A stretch of 42,355 nt of DNA, from contig DKDJ01000007.1 in NCBI GenBank assembly GCA_002451795.1, forward strand, positions 1 to 42,355. The letters run 5' to 3'. The notes beneath the pieces are model-generated. The model saw nothing but the letters and a program-made list of their open reading frames with translations. It was not told the DNA's origin and searched no databases. Of the stretch, positions 1-7,438 are shown one piece after another (position 1 is the stretch's first letter; every line of letters begins with the position of its first letter). The translations under genes and the position numbers were made by a program. The DNA is from Bacteroidales bacterium UBA6851 (GTDB lineage Bacteria; Bacteroidota; Bacteroidia; Bacteroidales; UBA932).

Positions 1-255
1 AGAATAAGGCCGTTTTATGCACGGAACACTCCGGAAAATGCGCTACTTATGTGCGTTCTTTGTCGCCTCTTCCGCATTCGGAGTGCGTTTTAGGGTACTT
101 GGGACTTTGGACAGTGTGTTTGTGCCTTGGAATTAGGTCGCTATCCGAATAGTTTGGAATCTGTAAGGAACGCTTCTCCTTCGACTTCTTTCCTTAACTT
201 CGCGTTTGCCTCGACATTCTTGCTGACTATGGTGGGTTTATATTAGTATTTTTTG
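1..255. other. Non-coding left edge with an imperfect inverted repeat
   Basis: No convincing gene is seen. The longest open stretch touching the left edge runs only about 49 codons to a stop near 149 and has no recognisable motif. CACTCCG at 27-33 and ATGCG at 38-42 can pair with CGCAT at 73-77 and CGGAGTG at 79-85, giving an interrupted stem of about 12 bp around a 30-nt loop. It could be the 3' part of an upstream transcript or terminator, but no U-tract follows. Confidence 0.4.
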
Positions 256-263
256 TATCTTTG
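256..263 (+). promoter_or_regulatory. -7 box (TATCTTTG) of tRNA-Gln
   Basis: TATCTTTG matches the Bacteroidetes primary-sigma -7 consensus TAnnTTTG and lies 9 nt before the tRNA 5' end, so transcription would start close to the mature tRNA. No clear TTTG is present at the -33 position. Confidence 0.6.
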
Positions 264-272
264 TAGCGGAAT

Positions 273-343
273 TGAGGTATGGTGTAATGGTAGCACTACA
301 GATTTTGGTTCTGCCTGCCCAAGTTCGAATCTTGGTACCTCAA
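273..343 (+). tRNA. tRNA-Gln (anticodon TTG)
   Basis: Cloverleaf visible: acceptor TGAGGTA (273-279) pairs with TACCTCA (336-342), discriminator A343. The D arm contains GGTAGCA, the anticodon stem-loop at 298-314 carries TTG at 305-307, and the T arm contains GTTCGAATC. CCA is not encoded (the next bases are ACG). The outermost anticodon-stem pair is an A-C mismatch (298/314); the rest of the fold is regular. The 3' end overlaps the stop codon of the convergent tadA gene. Confidence 0.96.
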
Positions 344-774
344 CGTTTTTTCGTAAAATAGTTTACCATAAGTTCAGAGCTTTTGTCTTTCATGACATCT
401 GCTCTGACTTTTGTTCTGGGGTGAAGCAGGCTTGGAGTGTATCTGGTGTATCCTTTTTTGGGGTCAGAAGTACCATAAACGAGTTGCCCGAGCTGAGCCC
501 ATCCAAGAGCTGCTGCGCACATGGGGCAAGGCTCGACGGTTACATATAATGTGCAGTCATTTAGATATTTTCCTCCGATAAATTCTGTGGCAGATGTCAG
601 GGCTATCATCTCTGCGTGTGCAGTGGGGTCATTAAGTCTTTCTGTCATATTGTGCCCTTTGGCAATAATCTTTCCACCGCAGACTATCACGGCTCCGATT
701 GGGACTTCGTCTTCATCTGCTGCAGATTCAGCCTCGCGAAGTGCTGCCTCCATATATTTCAGATCTTCTTCCAT
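340..774 (-). CDS. tadA: tRNA-specific adenosine deaminase
   Basis: 144-residue zinc deaminase of the cytidine-deaminase superfamily. By family it converts A34 to inosine in the wobble position of tRNA-Arg(ACG) in the cytoplasm. The zinc signature is complete: H53-A-E55 (E55 is the proton shuttle) and P82-C83-P-M-C86. The ATG at 774 was chosen because it starts the family-typical MEEDLKYMEAAL helix; a longer form from a TTG at 831 would start inside the promoter. A TACCTTTG -7 box at 829-836 on the same strand supports this start with a leader of about 48 nt. The TGA stop (340-342) lies inside the acceptor stem of the convergent tRNA-Gln. It diverges from polA. Function is confident; substrate is by family. 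Confidence 0.93.
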   Translation of the reverse strand: MEEDLKYMEAALREAESAADEDEVPIGAVIVCGGKIIAKGHNMTERLNDPTAHAEMIALTSATEFIGGKYLNDCTLYVTVEPCPMCAAALGWAQLGQLVYGTSDPKKGYTRYTPSLLHPRTKVRADVMKDKSSELMVNYFTKKR

Positions 775-828
775 GTCTCTGGATTGAGTTTTCGCTGTGT
801 GCTTCGATAGAAGCTTTTCTATATAAAA

Positions 829-836
829 CAAAGGTA
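829..836 (-). promoter_or_regulatory. -7 box of tadA (TACCTTTG)
   Basis: On the minus strand 836-829 reads TACCTTTG, a full TAnnTTTG match, about 55 nt upstream of the tadA ATG. It sits back to back with the polA -7 box at 850-857, so the two divergent promoters share an intergenic region of about 90 bp. Confidence 0.65.
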
Positions 837-849
837 ATGATTTTATTGC

Positions 850-857
850 TAACTTTG
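850..857 (+). promoter_or_regulatory. -7 box of polA (TAACTTTG)
   Basis: TAACTTTG is a full match to TAnnTTTG and ends only 6 nt before the polA ATG at 864. The transcript would therefore start at or within a few bases of the start codon, a leaderless or near-leaderless mRNA. Confidence 0.65.
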
Positions 858-863
858 TGGGAT

Positions 864-3482
864 ATGAGACTTTTTCTGATAGATGGACATGCTCTTGTGT
901 TCAAGATGTATTATGCCTTTCTCGGCCGGCCCATGGTCAATTCGAAAGGAGAGGATACGTCTATATTGTATGGTTTTACAAAGTATCTCCTTGAACTGAT
1001 AAGCAAAGAACATCCTACTCATATTGCTGTGAGCTTTGACCCACCAGGAGGAACTTTCAGGAACGAATTGTATCCTGCGTATAAGGCAAATCGAGGGGAG
1101 ACTCCTACCCCGATCGTTCAGGCACTGGAGCCATTGATTCAGATAGTGTCTGCAATGAATATTCCAGTGCTTATGGTTCCTGGATTTGAAGCTGATGATG
1201 TCATAGGCTCTGCAGCTGTCAAATTTGCATCTGAAGATATAGATGTATTTATGGTTACTCCAGACAAAGACTACGGACAGTTGGTCTCCGATCACATTTT
1301 TCAGTTCCGCCCTGGAAAATCAGGGTCCGAAAATGAGGTTCTCGGAGTATCTGAAGTATGTGCTAAGTGGGAAATTGATCGGACGTCTAAGGTAATTGAC
1401 ATGCTGGCACTGTGTGGGGATTCTTCAGATAATGTGCCAGGTGTATCCGGAGTAGGACCTAAAGGCGCGGCAAAATTACTTGAAAAGTATGGCTCAGTGG
1501 AAGGTATATATCAGCATCTTGATGATCTTACTGCCAAGCAGAAAGAGAAATTCATGGAAGCTGAATCTCATATTGAATTATCCAAGCGTCTTGTTACGAT
1601 AAAAACGGATGTTCCAGTGGATGTCACTATGGAAAGTATGGTGATAGATACTGCATATACTTTAGATATTGATGCATTGCTGGATAGGTATGAATTTCCG
1701 TCTCTAAAGAGGCTAGTGAGATCCATTGCTTCTATTCAGTGTCCAGACCATATTGACAAGTCGTCTTCTTATGAGCCCATAGTACTTGAAAAAGTGGAGC
1801 CTGCTGCACTTGAAAGTTCTAGCCGTGTAGCCTGCGCATTGGAAGGTGATTTATTTTATGTGACTGACGGCAGAAGATATGCCGCTTCGTCCGTGGAACA
1901 GTTCCGCTCGATTATGCAGGATAGCAAAGTGACGAAAGTAGGGTATGGCTTGAAAGCAGTTATGAACCGTCTTGCCGAGAGTGGAATTACGATGGAGGGG
2001 AATCTTGAAGACATTGAGATAATGCATTATCTGATAGACCCTGAGAAAAGCCATAAGAGGGAAGATTTAGTGAGGTCTTACCTTGGTACTGTGGCGGGAC
2101 CTTCTCGCCCTGATGCTGAGGAACCGTCGCTTTTTGGCCTTGATGATGAGCATGATGAGCATGAGGTGATGGAAGAAGCGCTTCTGCAGTTGTCTCTGGT
2201 GCTGCCGGTAGCGGATAAGGTGAAGTCTGAACTGGAGAAGAGCCCCGCACTGAAAAGGCTGTATTACAACATGGAGGAGCCTCTTGTCCGGGTGCTATCA
2301 CGTATGGAACTTGCCGGTGTGAAGGTAGACATGACTTCGCTTTATGAGTTTGCTGTCAGCTTGAGGACTCAGATGGAAGAACGGGAAAAACTGATTCGAG
2401 AAATCGCCGGAGATCCTGATTTGAACGTGTCATCCCCTAAGCAGGTCGGAGAATTGATATTTGAGAAACTCGGTCTTGACCCAAAAGCAAAAAAACCGAA
2501 GAAAGGCAACTGGCCTACGGATGAGCAGACGCTTCAGGAACTCTCGGACAGAAGTCCGGTTATAGAAGCAATTCTAGACTATCGAGGACTGAGGAAATTG
2601 CTTTCTACCTATATTGAACCGTTTGGATCTTTTGTGTCAAAGGTTGATGGAAGAGTGCATACGACATTCAATCAAGCACTTACTTCGACTGGTCGTCTAT
2701 CTTCGTCCAATCCCAACCTCCAGAATATCCCTATTCGCACAGAGCAGGGGCGTGAAATCAGAAGAGCGTTTGTCCCAGGGTCTAAGGACAATGTACTTGT
2801 GTCAGCCGACTATTCACAGATAGAACTTCGTCTAATGGCACATTTCAGCGGTGACGAACATTTGATAACTGCTTTTCGCAGCGGTCAGGATGTGCATCGT
2901 GCCACTGCATCCAAAATATTCGGCGTGAGCATTGGCGAAGTCACGGATCAGCAGCGTAGAGTGGCCAAGACTGTTAATTTCGGTATTATGTACGGAATTT
3001 CGGCATTTGGATTGGCTCAGCGTTTACACTGTTCGAGGTCCGAAGCCAAGCAGATTATCGAAGACTACTTTGGAAGTTTCCCTTCTGTCCGCCAGTTTAT
3101 AGCATCAGCTGTGGATAAGGCTCGAAACGATGCGTATGTAGAGACGCTTTTTGGGCGTAGAAGGTATATCCCTGAGATTAAGTCTGCAAATGCCGCACTT
3201 AGGGCTTTTGCGGAGAGAAATGCGGTCAATGCTCCTATTCAAGGGACGGCTGCTGATATTATTAAACTTGCCATGATAGCAGTCGACAGGCGTATACGTG
3301 AGGACGGGCTTGGGGCAAGGATGGTTCTGCAGATACATGATGAGTTGCTTCTCGATGTACCGAAAGAGGAGACCGAAGCAGTGGAAAGAATACTTAAAGA
3401 GGAAATGGAAGGGGTTGTGGAGCTGTCTGTTCCTCTCACAATAGAATGCAATCATGGTGAAAATTGGCTCGACGCCCACTGA
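864..3482 (+). CDS. polA: DNA polymerase I
   Basis: 872-residue family-A polymerase for Okazaki-fragment processing and repair. The N-terminal 5'-nuclease domain (about 1-290) shows FMVTPDKDYGQLV and the H3TH segment GVPGVSGVGPKGAAKLLEKYG. The C-terminal polymerase domain has motif A DYSQIELR (D649), motif B RRVAKTVNFGIMYG and motif C HDE (H825-D826-E827). The middle region, where the 3'-5' exonuclease should be, is short and lacks the DxE, central Asp and YxxxD residues, so proofreading is probably lost (inference). ATG 864 was chosen because MRLFLIDGHAL is the canonical start and the -7 box lies just before it; the frame stays open upstream without homology. The last 29 nt overlap the next gene, suggesting co-transcription with the sigma factor and rsmG. 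Confidence 0.96.
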   Translation: MRLFLIDGHALVFKMYYAFLGRPMVNSKGEDTSILYGFTKYLLELISKEHPTHIAVSFDPPGGTFRNELYPAYKANRGETPTPIVQALEPLIQIVSAMNIPVLMVPGFEADDVIGSAAVKFASEDIDVFMVTPDKDYGQLVSDHIFQFRPGKSGSENEVLGVSEVCAKWEIDRTSKVIDMLALCGDSSDNVPGVSGVGPKGAAKLLEKYGSVEGIYQHLDDLTAKQKEKFMEAESHIELSKRLVTIKTDVPVDVTMESMVIDTAYTLDIDALLDRYEFPSLKRLVRSIASIQCPDHIDKSSSYEPIVLEKVEPAALESSSRVACALEGDLFYVTDGRRYAASSVEQFRSIMQDSKVTKVGYGLKAVMNRLAESGITMEGNLEDIEIMHYLIDPEKSHKREDLVRSYLGTVAGPSRPDAEEPSLFGLDDEHDEHEVMEEALLQLSLVLPVADKVKSELEKSPALKRLYYNMEEPLVRVLSRMELAGVKVDMTSLYEFAVSLRTQMEEREKLIREIAGDPDLNVSSPKQVGELIFEKLGLDPKAKKPKKGNWPTDEQTLQELSDRSPVIEAILDYRGLRKLLSTYIEPFGSFVSKVDGRVHTTFNQALTSTGRLSSSNPNLQNIPIRTEQGREIRRAFVPGSKDNVLVSADYSQIELRLMAHFSGDEHLITAFRSGQDVHRATASKIFGVSIGEVTDQQRRVAKTVNFGIMYGISAFGLAQRLHCSRSEAKQIIEDYFGSFPSVRQFIASAVDKARNDAYVETLFGRRRYIPEIKSANAALRAFAERNAVNAPIQGTAADIIKLAMIAVDRRIREDGLGARMVLQIHDELLLDVPKEETEAVERILKEEMEGVVELSVPLTIECNHGENWLDAH

Positions 3483-4038
3483 TGAGCTCGTCAGGCGTGC
3501 AATAATAGGCGATGGAACTGCGTTTACCGAATTGTGGGACACCAATATCGATGCCCTTAGGGCGTATCTGTCATCATCGCTGAAGCAACTTGATGATTTC
3601 TATCTTGATGATATCTGCTCGCGTAGTTTTGAAAAGGCGTTTCGTCAGATAGGTACGTACAATCCATCAATAAGCCGTTTTTTTACGTGGCTGAAGGTGA
3701 TCGCTAGAAATACGGCGCTTGATATACTTGAGTCAGAGAATAGGAGTCGGTTGGTGTCCATTGAAGACTGTGATGACAAGTCCATGATGGACAATATTGG
3801 GGATGATACAGTCACGGCCCTTGAAACAATTATTGAGGATGAGGGGAAAGAGAAACTCTCGTCATATATCGAAGGAATGCCGGAACTTTATCGGGAAGTG
3901 GCTCGCAGACGGCTCATCGAAGGGGCGTCGTATAAGGAAATATCGGAGGAACTTGGTCTTGCGCTGAATACGGTCAGGACTCGTATTAGGAGAGCCAAGC
4001 AGATGATAGATAAAATGATGTGTAAAGAAGAAGAGTAG
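3454..4038 (+). CDS. ECF-type RNA polymerase sigma factor
   Basis: 194 residues with the two-domain layout of extracytoplasmic-function sigma-70 factors. Region 2 (about 10-85) includes DICSRSFEKAFRQIGTYNP and FFTWLKVIARNTALDIL. Region 4 (about 130-190) includes MPELYREVARRRLIEGASYKEISEELG, then LALNTVRTRIRRAKQ, the DNA-recognition helix. A short acidic linker (EDCDDKSMMDNIGDD) separates them. It starts inside the 3' end of polA (29-nt overlap) and is followed after 7 nt by rsmG, so it is transcribed with housekeeping genes. No anti-sigma factor is adjacent, which is unusual for ECF factors. Regulon unknown. Confidence 0.9.
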   Translation: MVKIGSTPTDELVRRAIIGDGTAFTELWDTNIDALRAYLSSSLKQLDDFYLDDICSRSFEKAFRQIGTYNPSISRFFTWLKVIARNTALDILESENRSRLVSIEDCDDKSMMDNIGDDTVTALETIIEDEGKEKLSSYIEGMPELYREVARRRLIEGASYKEISEELGLALNTVRTRIRRAKQMIDKMMCKEEE

Positions 4039-4045
4039 TTGGTAT

Positions 4046-4660
4046 ATGGATTATAGCAGACTCATAGAACTATACAAGGAGTGGAATAGTAAGATTAATG
4101 TTATCTCGCGAAAGGATATTGACAATATTTACGAGCACCATGTGCTTCATTCTTTGTCTATATCAGAGTATCTTCGGAGAAGATATCCGGAGGGCGTTTG
4201 GGATGGAGCTACTGTTCTGGATGTAGGTACGGGTGGCGGATTTCCAGGGATTCCGCTTGCAATGGAATTCCCCAATACGAAGTTCGTGCTGTGTGACTCC
4301 ATCAGGAAGAAGATTACCGTTGCTGAAGCTGTGGCTTCGGAGTTGGGCCTGAAGAATGTCAGTTGCGTCAATGCACGGGCAGAGTCTCTTCCTGACAACT
4401 TCGATTGGGTGGTATCCAGAGCCGTGACCACACTTTCGGAATTCTATCCATGGGTTAAGGGGAAGTTCTCTCATAGCATTCTGTATCTGAAAGGAGGAGA
4501 TGTTAATGCGGAAATCTCTGAGTTGCTCCGCAAGTGCCGGCTTCAGCCAGCTCAAATTGGCGCTTGGAACATTAGTGAATGGCTGAAAGATGATTATTTT
4601 GCCGAAAAATTTGTAATTGAAATAGGAAAAGACTATCTTTGCCTTTCCAAATCCGAATAA
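4046..4660 (+). CDS. rsmG: 16S rRNA m7G527 methyltransferase
   Basis: 204-residue SAM-dependent methyltransferase that by family modifies G527 of 16S rRNA on the 30S subunit. The family signature WNSKINVISRKD occurs near the N-terminus (about residues 13-24). The SAM site VLDVGTGGGFPGIPLA is at about 54-69, followed by FVLCDSIRKKI and later SRAVTTL. Length is normal. It begins 7 nt after the sigma factor and ends 16 nt before rpmH, consistent with one operon. Loss of this enzyme gives low-level streptomycin resistance in several bacteria (established knowledge). Confidence 0.95.
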   Translation: MDYSRLIELYKEWNSKINVISRKDIDNIYEHHVLHSLSISEYLRRRYPEGVWDGATVLDVGTGGGFPGIPLAMEFPNTKFVLCDSIRKKITVAEAVASELGLKNVSCVNARAESLPDNFDWVVSRAVTTLSEFYPWVKGKFSHSILYLKGGDVNAEISELLRKCRLQPAQIGAWNISEWLKDDYFAEKFVIEIGKDYLCLSKSE

Positions 4661-4676
4661 TTAAAAAAATTAGATA

Positions 4677-4829
4677 ATGAAAAGAACATACCAACCGTCA
4701 AATCGTAAGAGAGTCAATAAGCATGGCTTTCGCGAGCGTATGAGCACACCGAATGGACGCAGAGTACTTGCTTCTCGTCGTGCTCATGGACGCAAGAAAC
4801 TTACTGTTTCTTCAGAGGATCGCTGGTAG
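4677..4829 (+). CDS. rpmH: 50S ribosomal protein L34
   Basis: 50-residue, highly basic protein beginning MKRTYQPSNRKRVNKHGF and continuing with RERMSTPNGRRVLASRRAHG, the invariant L34 pattern; it ends SSEDRW. L34 is part of the large ribosomal subunit. Located 16 nt after rsmG and followed by a strong terminator at 4846-4897. Confidence 0.97.
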   Translation: MKRTYQPSNRKRVNKHGFRERMSTPNGRRVLASRRAHGRKKLTVSSEDRW

Positions 4830-4845
4830 AAATCAGTCTTCTGAG

Positions 4846-4897
4846 AACAAAGAGGTGGCTTGACAGTCGAAAGACTTGAAAGTCGCCTCTTTGTTTT
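4846..4897 (+). terminator. Rho-independent terminator after rpmH
   Basis: AACAAAGAGGTGGCTT (4846-4861) pairs over 16 bp, with two G-U wobbles, with AAGTCGCCTCTTTGTT (4880-4895), followed by TTTTGG. An inner AGTC/GACT pairing sits in the loop. The left arm recurs, as AAAGAGGTGACTTGA, at 4913-4927 without a partner, and the fold resembles the terminator at 23913-23957. Confidence 0.85.
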
Positions 4898-4962
4898 GGA
4901 AAAGAGCGAAAGAAAGAGGTGACTTGAGTGCATATATACAATGACGAAAGGAAGTTTTTTCG

Positions 4963-4970
4963 TATATTTG
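4963..4970 (+). promoter_or_regulatory. -7 box of alr-rmuC (TATATTTG)
   Basis: TATATTTG matches TAnnTTTG and lies 42 nt before the alr ATG, giving a leader of about 35 nt. No clear -33 TTTG is seen. Confidence 0.6.
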
Positions 4971-5012
4971 AGAGTTTCTATTAAGACAAAGGTATCCGTA
5001 CTCTAAAGTAAT

Positions 5013-6122
5013 ATGAATGGAGCGAATGACTTTTCAAGACTAGAACTGAGTCTGTCCGGCTGCAGGTACAATTACCGATATTTCCGGTCTCTGCTTAGGC
5101 CTTCCACTAAGATGCTTGTGCTAGTGAAAGCTAATGCTTATGGGCATGGGGCAGTGGAGTTTGCTTCCATGCTTCAGGCTGAAGGAGCTGATTATCTCGC
5201 TGTGGCACTGCCTGTGGAGGGAGTAGAACTGAGACGTAGCGGAGTATCTCTTCCTATATTGGTGCTGACTGCTGGTACTGACTTCTTCCCTGAAATAATA
5301 GACAATCGTCTGGAACCCGGTATTCCTAATATTCAAACACTTGAATCCTTCTGTGAGGTATTGCACTCAAGGGGAATCAAGGATTACCCCGTGCATATAA
5401 AGCTTGATACTGGAATGCATCGTCTCGGATTTATGACGAGCGAACTTCCAGAACTTATGGATTTTCTGAAAGTGCACGATGAGGTGAAGGTGAAATCAAT
5501 CTACTCACATCTTGCAGCGGCGGAAGACCCTTCAGAAGATGACTTCACTCGCGGACAACTAAAAATGTACACCGACAATGCTGGTCAGCTCACTCGCAGC
5601 CTTGGTTATAAGCCTATGTGGCATGTCCTTAATTCTGCCGGAATAGAGCGCTTTCCTGAGTATCAATATGATATGGTTAGACTCGGTATCGGGATATACG
5701 GCATAAGTGCGCTTCCGGAAGGGCATCTTAAACCAGTGGCTTCTCTGAAGGTAAAAGTGCTTCAGGTCAAGCACCTTCGCCCGGAAGATGGGACAATAGG
5801 CTATGGAAGGCACGGTCATGTGGCAAGGGATGGTTCCGTAATCGCCACTATACCTGTCGGATATGCTGACGGAATAGATAGGCATCTGGGATGCGGTGCA
5901 GCGTCTTTCAGTGTAAATGGAAAGAGGGTGCCTACTATAGGGAATATCTGCATGGATATGTGCATGCTTGACGTTACCGGCGTGGATGTGAAAGTGGGGG
6001 ATACCGTGACTGTATTCGGGACTGACCCTACTGTATCCGAACTGGCTAGAATACTGGACACGATTCCTTATGAGATTCTGACTTCAGTGCCGAGAAGGAT
6101 AGAGAGAATAATTGTAAAGTAA
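5013..6122 (+). CDS. alr: Alanine racemase
   Basis: 369-residue PLP-dependent racemase that makes D-alanine for peptidoglycan in the cytoplasm. The N-terminal TIM barrel carries the PLP lysine K39 in VKANAYGHG. IKLDTGMHRLGF and YSHLAAAED follow, then the C-terminal beta domain with DGTIGYGRHG (the Tyr candidate for the second catalytic base), ATIPVGYADG and VPTIGNICMDMCMLDVT. In Bacteroides and relatives Alr is often the C-terminal half of a MurF-Alr fusion; here it is a stand-alone protein of normal Alr length. rmuC starts 1 nt after the stop, so they are coupled. Confidence 0.95.
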   Translation: MNGANDFSRLELSLSGCRYNYRYFRSLLRPSTKMLVLVKANAYGHGAVEFASMLQAEGADYLAVALPVEGVELRRSGVSLPILVLTAGTDFFPEIIDNRLEPGIPNIQTLESFCEVLHSRGIKDYPVHIKLDTGMHRLGFMTSELPELMDFLKVHDEVKVKSIYSHLAAAEDPSEDDFTRGQLKMYTDNAGQLTRSLGYKPMWHVLNSAGIERFPEYQYDMVRLGIGIYGISALPEGHLKPVASLKVKVLQVKHLRPEDGTIGYGRHGHVARDGSVIATIPVGYADGIDRHLGCGAASFSVNGKRVPTIGNICMDMCMLDVTGVDVKVGDTVTVFGTDPTVSELARILDTIPYEILTSVPRRIERIIVK

Positions 6123-6123
6123 T

Positions 6124-7353
6124 ATGAGTCCCCTTGTACTTGCCATATTGTTTCTTGTAGTGCTGGCCCTTGTCGTTATTGTGGCCATACTTGTCTCTCA
6201 GATGCATCTGAAGGAGAAGCACTATGAGGAACTTGCAAGGGAGCGTGAGAGAACGTTTGGCCTGATGAAGAGCCAGATGGAAGAGTCTTTTAGGCTTCAG
6301 TCCGAGCAGAATCTTTCTGGACTTCGACGTCAGAACGCTGAATCTCTTGAGGAACTTCTTAAGCCGGTGAAGGAGAAATTCGGTGAATTTGACCAGGCGG
6401 TAAAGAGTTCCCGCGAGCGTAGTATCGAGCAGGAAACATCCCTAAAGGAACTGCTTACCCACTTAATGGAACAGTCCAAGAGCGTGGGGGATGAGGCGCG
6501 AAACCTTGCGGAGGCACTCAAGGGCCGGTCTAAGATGCAAGGTGATTTCGGGGAGATGCTTTTAGTGGATCTGTTGAAGAAGTCCGGTTTACAGGAAGGG
6601 GTTCATTTCTCTAGCCAAGGAGTTATAAGAGATGAAAACGGACATGAGGTAAGAAGCGATAGCGGAGCAAGGATGATTCCGGATGTGCTGGTTTATTATC
6701 CAGATGACACTGAAGTAGTGATTGACTCTAAACTCAGCCTTAAAGCGTATGCGGATTATGTGAACGCTACAGATCCGAGTGAGAGGGAGAAGTATGCCCA
6801 AGAGCACATAAGGAGCATCACGAATCACATCAACGAACTGAAAACCAAGGATTATGCGTCATACATATCAGAGGGGAAGAGGAAGGTGGACTACAATATC
6901 ATGTTTATTCCCGTGGAAGGCGCATATCTGCTGATGCTTGAGAAAGAGCCTATGCTTTGGCAGCAGGCCAAGGATGCGAAGGTGCTCATTGCCGGTCAGA
7001 TGAACCTAATGATAGTCCTTAACCTTATCATGATGACATGGAAGCAGCATGACAAGCAGCAGAATATAGAGCAGGTCTATGCGGCCGCTTCAGAGCTGAT
7101 GTCGCAGCTCAAAGGGTGGATGGATTCCTACGTCAAGGTAGGGGAGAGCCTTTCCCGGGCAATGGATGCGTATAACGACTCCAAGAAGAAGCTAACAGAC
7201 TCCAATCAGTCTGTCATCAAGAAAATAGATAAACTCGAGCGCCTAAAGATAGCTCCGAAGAGGTCAAGGTCTAAGATTGATCCGAGTGCAAGGATTGTGG
7301 AGGGTACAGAATCTGTGATCCCTAAGGAGTTGTCCGGTACATTGGAAGAGTAA
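6124..7353 (+). CDS. rmuC: RmuC-family DNA recombination protein
   Basis: 409 residues. A hydrophobic N-terminal helix (about 3-26) anchors it in the membrane, followed by a long Glu/Lys/Gln-rich coiled coil (about 30-130). The RmuC nuclease-like core (about 135-330) shows GDFGEMLLVDLLKKSGLQEG, the PD-(D/E)XK-like MIPDVLVYYPDDTEVVIDSK and NIMFIPVEGAYLLML. The C-terminus is basic. RmuC limits inversions at short inverted repeats in E. coli; the biochemical activity is not settled. Starts 1 nt after alr. Confidence 0.92.
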   Translation: MSPLVLAILFLVVLALVVIVAILVSQMHLKEKHYEELARERERTFGLMKSQMEESFRLQSEQNLSGLRRQNAESLEELLKPVKEKFGEFDQAVKSSRERSIEQETSLKELLTHLMEQSKSVGDEARNLAEALKGRSKMQGDFGEMLLVDLLKKSGLQEGVHFSSQGVIRDENGHEVRSDSGARMIPDVLVYYPDDTEVVIDSKLSLKAYADYVNATDPSEREKYAQEHIRSITNHINELKTKDYASYISEGKRKVDYNIMFIPVEGAYLLMLEKEPMLWQQAKDAKVLIAGQMNLMIVLNLIMMTWKQHDKQQNIEQVYAAASELMSQLKGWMDSYVKVGESLSRAMDAYNDSKKKLTDSNQSVIKKIDKLERLKIAPKRSRSKIDPSARIVEGTESVIPKELSGTLEE

Positions 7354-7438
7354 TAAGTCTTGGATTTGTGTGTATTTCAGTTTCCGCGGGGCGCACAATT
7401 CCTGAATATCAACAAGTCTGCGGAAGTAGAGGCAGTTA

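Noticed and set aside
3..149. Possible partial gene at the left edge
   Set aside because: About 49 codons, no start, no recognisable motif, and a hairpin in the middle; not enough to call.
273..343. tRNA-Gln as attachment site of the island
   Set aside because: The integrase lies 27 kb away with housekeeping genes between; no tRNA 3' fragment was seen near the island.
253..549. Open frame over tRNA-Gln and the tadA 3' part
   Set aside because: Antisense to a well-supported tadA and runs through the tRNA; no motif.
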